Of a stretch of DNA of 64,000 bases, positions 60,344 to 64,000 are shown piece by piece. The notes beneath the pieces were generated by a model. It saw only the letters and a program-made list of their open reading frames with translations, made no database searches and was not told the DNA's origin. The position numbers and the translations under genes were made by a program. Numbering within the stretch: the stretch's first letter is position 1; each line of letters opens with the position of its first letter. Origin of the DNA: Saccharomonospora marina XMU15 (lineage in GTDB: Bacteria > Actinomycetota > Actinomycetes > Mycobacteriales > Pseudonocardiaceae); assembly GCF_000244955.1 (NCBI RefSeq), contig NZ_CM001439.1, positions 1,702,628 to 1,766,627 on the forward strand, in the 5' to 3' direction.

Positions 60344-60711
60344 CGGTCAAGCCAAGGCCCGACTCCAGGACGGTGGTCGACCAGGCGCGCGCCCGTGGCG
60401 CGCACGCCCACGTGCTCGACACCTCCGAACACATCGACAAGGACAGCACTCTGGACGCCATTGCCACCGTGCTGTCCTTCCCCGAGTACTTCGGCCGCAA
60501 CCTCGACGCGCTCTACGACTGCCTCACGGATCTTTCGTGGCTGCCTTCCGGTGAGCACGTGCTGATCTGGCGTTTCTCGGACCTGCTCAAACAGGCCGAC
60601 CCGAAGGCATACCTTGCGGTGCACAGCGTGCTCTCCGACGCACAGCGAGCCATGGCTCCCCGGGGTGAGCGCGCGAACGGGCGCACGCTCACCGTCGTAC
60701 TGGCGGACTGA
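60340..60711 (+). CDS. Barstar-family RNase inhibitor
   Basis: 123 residues. HVLDTSEHIDKDSTLDAIAT, LSFPEYFGRNLDALYDCLTD and LTVVLAD match the PF01337 fold; the Tyr/Asp-rich helix FPEYFGRNLDALYDCL plugs the RNase active site in barstar. The interface thus seems intact though the partner's catalytic residues are changed. It has no signal peptide and is therefore cytoplasmic. It starts within the RNase stop codon (ATGA), so production is tied. Confidence 0.92.
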   Translation: MTVKPRPDSRTVVDQARARGAHAHVLDTSEHIDKDSTLDAIATVLSFPEYFGRNLDALYDCLTDLSWLPSGEHVLIWRFSDLLKQADPKAYLAVHSVLSDAQRAMAPRGERANGRTLTVVLAD

Positions 60712-60715
60712 GCCG

Positions 60716-61486
60716 CTACCGGGGCACCCAGTTGGGCTTGCGCTTCTGCGCGAAGGCCTGGATACCTTCCTGCCCTTCGTCACTGGCGAAGAACCGGGCC
60801 GACGTGACGAGCATGGACTCCAACGCCTCGGCCATGCCTTCGGCCGTGCCGCGCTGCAACAACTCCTTGGTCGCCGCGAGTGCCTTCGGTCCGCCGAGGG
60901 TGAGCGAGGCCACGTAGTTGCGCACCGCGCCATCGAGTTCATCGGCGGGGACGGCGGCGTTGATCAGGCCGATCGCCGCGGCGCGGTTGGCGTCGAAGGT
61001 GTCCCCGGTGAGGAACAATTCGTGGGCGGCCCTGGCGTTCAGCCGCGGCAGCACAGTGACGGAAATGATCGCCGGGACCACCCCGATGCGGACCTCGGTG
61101 AAGGCGAACGTGGCGTTCTCGGCCGCCACCGCGATGTCGGCGGCGGCCACGAGTCCGACCCCACCCGCTCGTGCCGGTCCGGCGAGCTTGGCCACGACGG
61201 GCTTCGGGCTGGTCCAGATGCGCTCGAGGATGGCGGGGAAGTCGTTGACGCCCTGCTTCTCGGCGCTCGCGCCGCGTGCTTCCTTGAGGTCCATACCCGC
61301 GCAGAAGACGCTGCCGGTGTGGTCGAGCACGATCACCCGGACGTCGTCGTCGCCGATCGCCTTCTCCAGCCCCGCGCTCAGCTCCGCGCGTAACTGGGCG
61401 GAAAGCGCGTTGCGGTTGTGCGGGGAGTCGAGCGTGATGGTGGCGACACCGCCTGTCACCCCGTAGTGCACCAGTTCGTCAGCCAT
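60716..61486 (-). CDS. Enoyl-CoA hydratase/isomerase family protein
   Basis: 256 residues. Crotonase fold: VATITLDSPHNRNALSAQLR, VFCAGMDLKEARGAS (oxyanion hole), and AGPARAGGVGLVAAADIAVA followed by ATFAFTEVRIGVVPA. One catalytic Glu is present in FTEVRIG; the other position, usually Glu in the AGGxGxE loop, is not clear, so hydratase activity is plausible but not assured. The ATG at 61486 is preferred over one six codons earlier, which overlaps hicB. Confidence 0.88.
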   Translation of the reverse strand: MADELVHYGVTGGVATITLDSPHNRNALSAQLRAELSAGLEKAIGDDDVRVIVLDHTGSVFCAGMDLKEARGASAEKQGVNDFPAILERIWTSPKPVVAKLAGPARAGGVGLVAAADIAVAAENATFAFTEVRIGVVPAIISVTVLPRLNARAAHELFLTGDTFDANRAAAIGLINAAVPADELDGAVRNYVASLTLGGPKALAATKELLQRGTAEGMAEALESMLVTSARFFASDEGQEGIQAFAQKRKPNWVPR

Positions 61487-61488
61487 GC

Positions 61489-61923
61489 TCACACTCTGGC
61501 ACACGGTTGTTCGTCGTCAGAGCGCCCGGCAGCGGCGCTGGCGAGCTGCTGGACCCGCTGATGGGAAAGTCCGAGTAGCTCTGCGATGCTGCGCAGGCTC
61601 AGTCCCGCGTCCTTCAGTTGCTTGATCGCCTCGAGTCGGGCTTTGTCGCGGCTGAGTACGGCTTCGGCGGCTGTGGCTTCTCGCTGCCGGAGTTCATCGA
61701 CCACTGGGCTGAGGTCGTGCTTACCCTGCCTGTAGTGCCATGAGATTTCGAAGTCGTCCGGGTCGAGATCCTCAAGTCCCGCGATCAGGTCGCGGACCTC
61801 CGGCTCGAGGTCAACCATGCGACCGACATCGGTGGCGCCCGCAGGTAGGTCGTGGACGACCGCGACCCACAGATTGTCCTCGCGAGTCACCGTAACGTGA
61901 TAGACGGGAGATGCCTCGCTCAT
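61489..61923 (-). CDS. hicB: HicB-type antitoxin with C-terminal HTH
   Basis: 144 residues. The N-terminal partial RNase H-like domain is VYHVTVTREDNLWVAVVHDL followed by PAGATDVGRMVDLEPEVRDL. After a linker, AIKQLKDAGLSLRSIAELLG and LSHQRVQQLASAAAG form a helix-turn-helix of the sigma-70 region 4-like kind instead of the ribbon-helix-helix of E. coli HicB. It neutralises HicA and represses the operon. The ATG overlaps the hicA stop (ATGA). The C-terminus ends in Asp/Glu and Arg. Confidence 0.88.
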   Translation of the reverse strand: MSEASPVYHVTVTREDNLWVAVVHDLPAGATDVGRMVDLEPEVRDLIAGLEDLDPDDFEISWHYRQGKHDLSPVVDELRQREATAAEAVLSRDKARLEAIKQLKDAGLSLRSIAELLGLSHQRVQQLASAAAGRSDDEQPCARV

Positions 61924-62180
61924 TTCTCCTCCATCCACTTTTCCCCGAAAAGGGGTGCGAGCGCGTTCTCGATGCTTCGCAACACCGCCCACGACAATTC
62001 CCGGTTGTGGCCCGTAACGGCGAACCTCACCAGTTCCTGACCGTGTTGATCGCGAACGAGGTATATCTGATGCGACCCCTTCCCCCTGCCTTCGATGCGT
62101 TCCAGGGTGTGGCCGCTCTTTCGTGCGGCCCTTCTCGCGATGCTGAGGACCTTGGCCGGCTTCAGACGTTTCGCCACCAC
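61920..62180 (-). CDS. hicA: HicA-type mRNA interferase toxin
   Basis: 86 residues. AKVLSIARRAARKSGHTLER, then GRGKGSHQIYLVRDQHG with the catalytic His in GSH, and VTGHNRELSWAVLRSIENAL. The dsRBD-like fold cleaves mRNA when HicB is degraded. Two GTG codons in a row (62180 and 62177) start the frame; either may be used. The message would be almost leaderless given the -10 at about 62197-62192. The first gene of a toxin-then-antitoxin operon. Confidence 0.9.
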   Translation of the reverse strand: MVAKRLKPAKVLSIARRAARKSGHTLERIEGRGKGSHQIYLVRDQHGQELVRFAVTGHNRELSWAVLRSIENALAPLFGEKWMEEK

Positions 62181-62215
62181 AGACTAAGTCTAGCTACCTA
62201 GACATGCAAACGTCT
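62164..62215 (-). promoter_or_regulatory. hicAB promoter with nested palindromes
   Basis: Three inverted repeats overlap: AGACGTTT/AAACGTCT (62164-62171 and 62208-62215), GTCTAG/CTAGAC (62188-62193 and 62198-62203), and AGACT/AGTCT (62181-62185 and 62187-62191). On the reverse strand TTGAAT (62223-62218) and TAGGTA (16-bp spacer) are -35 and -10 candidates. All share a GAC/GTC core, as expected for HicB-HicA complex binding. The site covers the last codons of the chelatase gene, and the leftmost arm lies within hicA. Confidence 0.7.
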
Positions 62216-62988
62216 AATTCAATAGACACATCGGCCGGTTGGGAGAACGTGGCCAGCGCCGCCCGGTAGCGGTCCAGGACCACCCGTGCCACGCGTGGGT
62301 CCGGTCCCAGCGGGGCGGCCAGCGCGGTTCCGGGTGCCAGCTGACCGGCCAGGGAGTTCACCCGGTCAGGCAACAGTCCGGGCGCCAGGAACCAGGCCGC
62401 GACGGCGAAGCGTCGCGCGCCACGAGCCCGCAGTCGCGCGAAGGCGGAGGGCACATCGGGCCGGGTCGCGCTTGCGAAGGCGGGAGCTACCGCGCAGGCG
62501 TTGGCCCGGTGCCAGCGGCCTGCGAGGCGGCTCACGGCGGCGTTGGCGTTCGCGTGCGACGAACCGACGGCGGCGAGCACGATCCCGAGTTCCGGATCGG
62601 CCAACTCGGCACCCGCCTCGGTGAGCCGGTCGACCGCCACCGACTCCAGTAGCGGATCGGCACCCAGCACGTCGGCCACCGACACCCGAAGCCGGGGCAG
62701 CCGCCGACTCACCGTGGCGATCAGCGCGGGTAGATCCACCCGTGCGTGGTAGGCGCTGCCCAGCAGCAGCGGGACGACGACAACGTGCCGGTGTCCGCGT
62801 GCGTGCAACTCGGCCAGCATGTCGCCGACCGTCGGCGACGACAGGTCGAGGAACGCCTCGCGCACCTCGGTGGCCGGTGCGAGGAGTCGCACGGCGGCCA
62901 CCAGGGCCCGCACCGTGGCCGCCGAACGCGGGTCCCTGCTGCCGTGTGCGACGGCCAGCAACGCGGGCGGGCTGTCAGCCTCGGCCAC
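62194..62988 (-). CDS. Sirohydrochlorin chelatase (CbiX/SirB family)
   Basis: 264 residues. ALLAVAHGSRDPRSAATVRA carries the metal-binding His, and VVVVPLLLGSAYHARVDLPA the second; two CbiX halves are present. It inserts Fe2+ or Co2+ into sirohydrochlorin, giving siroheme for sulfite/nitrite reductase. It follows cysN with a 9-bp gap, agreeing with assimilatory sulfate reduction (Rv2393 is placed similarly). The GTG at 62988 is used. The final residues SIELDVCMSR overlap the hicAB promoter, so the last part may have been reshaped when hicAB arrived. Confidence 0.92.
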   Translation of the reverse strand: MAEADSPPALLAVAHGSRDPRSAATVRALVAAVRLLAPATEVREAFLDLSSPTVGDMLAELHARGHRHVVVVPLLLGSAYHARVDLPALIATVSRRLPRLRVSVADVLGADPLLESVAVDRLTEAGAELADPELGIVLAAVGSSHANANAAVSRLAGRWHRANACAVAPAFASATRPDVPSAFARLRARGARRFAVAAWFLAPGLLPDRVNSLAGQLAPGTALAAPLGPDPRVARVVLDRYRAALATFSQPADVSIELDVCMSR

Positions 62989-62997
62989 CGCCGCCGG

Positions 62998-64000
62998 TCA
63001 CTCCCCGCAGGCCAGTGCCGAGAACCGTTCGCCGACCAACCCGGCCGCGAGCGTGTCACCGTCGCCGGGGTCCAGCACCAGGAACGCGCCCGTTCGCGGG
63101 CTGGTGCTGTAGTCGTCGAGCGGCAGCGGCTCCGACAGCCGCAGCCTGACCCCACCGATCTCGTTGAGCTCCAGCGATGGCGGTCCGTCCACTGTGGACA
63201 GGCTTTGCTCGTCGAAGCGGGAACGAAGGTCGTCGACGAGTGCCTGCACCGTTCGGGTGCCGTGCTTGAGCAACACCCTGGCCCCCGGTCGCAGTGACTT
63301 GCTCGACAGCCAGCACAGCGTGGCGGTGAGTTCGTCGGTCACCTCGGGTGGCTGCTCGGCGGAGGCGATGAGGTCCCCGCGCGAGATGTCGAGTTCATCG
63401 GCGAGCAACACCGTTACCGACGATCCCGCCCCCGCTTCGTCCAGTGCGCCACGTGGCGTGTCGACGCTCTCCACCCGGGTGCGAAGGCCCTGCGGCAGCA
63501 CCACGACCTCGTCTCCCGGCCGTACGGTTCCCGCGGCGATCTGGCCCGCGTAGCCGCGGTAATCGGGATGCTCGGCCGTGCGCGGACGGATGACGTACTG
63601 CACGGGGAACCGGAACGCCGCTTCGTGCGGGTCGGGAGCGACCGGCACGTTCTCGAGGTGCTCCAGCAGCGTCGGGCCCTGGTACCACGGAGTGTTCTCC
63701 GACCGCGTGGCCACGTTGTCACCCAGCAGCGCCGACACCGGGATGGCCAGAACCGAGCCTTCCTCGTAGCCGAGCGACGACGCGTGCGCCCCGAACTCCT
63801 TGGCGATCACGGTGAACGACGCTTCGTCGTAGTTGATGAGGTCGACCTTGTTCACGGCGAGCACCAGCCGGGGCACCCCGAGCAGCGCGAGCACGGCGGC
63901 GTGCCGCCTGGTCTGCTCCACCACACCCTTTCGGGCGTCGACGAGCAGCACCGCGAGCTGTGCGGTGGAGGCACCGGTGACGGTGTTGCGGGTGTACTGC
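62998..64000 (-). CDS. cysN: Sulfate adenylyltransferase subunit 1, partial (runs off right edge)
   Basis: The visible 333 codons include the end of the GTPase domain (LAVNKVDLINYDEASF, G4) and the EF-Tu-like domains II-III (YVIRPRTAEHPDYRGYAGQI with GTVRPGDEVVVLPQG). The P-loop and switch regions lie outside. With CysD it forms APS from ATP and sulfate, driven by GTP. It ends 9 bp before the chelatase. There is no APS kinase (CysC) fusion visible at the C-terminus; the protein stops at SALACGE. The reading frame continues to the window end without a stop. Confidence 0.93.
   Translation of the reverse strand, partial: QYTRNTVTGASTAQLAVLLVDARKGVVEQTRRHAAVLALLGVPRLVLAVNKVDLINYDEASFTVIAKEFGAHASSLGYEEGSVLAIPVSALLGDNVATRSENTPWYQGPTLLEHLENVPVAPDPHEAAFRFPVQYVIRPRTAEHPDYRGYAGQIAAGTVRPGDEVVVLPQGLRTRVESVDTPRGALDEAGAGSSVTVLLADELDISRGDLIASAEQPPEVTDELTATLCWLSSKSLRPGARVLLKHGTRTVQALVDDLRSRFDEQSLSTVDGPPSLELNEIGGVRLRLSEPLPLDDYSTSPRTGAFLVLDPGDGDTLAAGLVGERFSALACGE

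Noticed and set aside
63188-63196. DnaA-box variant (TGTGGACAG) in cysN
   Set aside because: Single, one base from consensus and within conserved coding sequence; expected by chance. A similar one occurs in recQ near 36.9 kb.

Overview
The window is high-GC actinobacterial DNA. Its core gene order (tig-clpP1-clpP2-clpX, valS-folC-DUF4233-ndk-rne-rplU-rpmA-obg-proB, nadD-rsfS-gpgP-octT-degV-comEA-comEC-holA-rpsT, lepA, sirohydrochlorin chelatase-cysN) follows the Rv2462c-Rv2390c stretch of Mycobacterium tuberculosis. The accessory genes (EspC/WXG-type secretion cassette, anchored RNase plus barstar, many 3-cysteine and membrane proteins, intergenic 21-bp tandem arrays) point to a Pseudonocardiaceae genome such as Saccharomonospora, Prauserella or Amycolatopsis. 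That placement is an inference from gene content, not a computed one. I saw no rRNA, tRNA, CRISPR array, transposase or phage gene.

Layout. 1-3.1 kb: the start of a response regulator with its LytS-type kinase, a DUF3040 protein and NhaA. 3.3-7.6 kb: protein quality control (trigger factor, the ClpP1/ClpP2 pair, ClpX), with a strong hairpin separating clpX from clpP1P2. 7.6-14.8 kb: accessory genes, namely a MEDS/anti-sigma protein, a Tat esterase, fdhD divergent from an oxalate/formate-type transporter with a 42-residue partner, a GPP34 protein, and a MarR-controlled efflux pump. 14.9-22.7 kb: valS, a repeat array, a 3Fe-4S ferredoxin, a methyltransferase, folC, DUF4233, phoD and ndk. 22.7-27.8 kb: a DapA-family aldolase, a three-gene ABC-2 exporter and an S8 peptidase whose frame runs into the exporter. 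28.2-34.6 kb: rne, rplU, rpmA, a terminator, obg and proB. 34.6-38.3 kb: an MHS transporter and a RecQ helicase with a phosphoribosyltransferase-like tail. 38.3-46 kb: nadD to comEC. 46-49.2 kb: a 16-bp array, a SAM-riboswitch-controlled threonine synthase, holA and rpsT. 49.5-52.9 kb: a type VII secretion-associated cassette. 53-59.7 kb: lepA and several stand-alone enzymes. 59.7-64 kb: RNase/barstar, an enoyl-CoA hydratase, a HicAB module, a chelatase and cysN, which runs off the right edge.

Regulation visible in the sequence: a complete SAM-I riboswitch on thrC; five hairpins that look like terminators or processing sites; a palindrome inside the marR promoter; nested palindromes at hicAB; two perfect TTGTCCACA (DnaA-box) sequences upstream of comEA; a ClgR-like box upstream of clpP1; and nine genes whose TAG-type -10 element sits 6-8 nt before the start codon, implying leaderless mRNAs.

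The most unusual items are the SAM riboswitch on an isolated threonine synthase, the guanyl RNase that has lost its catalytic Glu and Arg but kept its barstar, the 213-bp antisense overlap of the S8 peptidase and an ABC permease, the paired DnaA boxes, the hicAB operator embedded in the end of the chelatase gene, and the family of GC-rich intergenic repeats.
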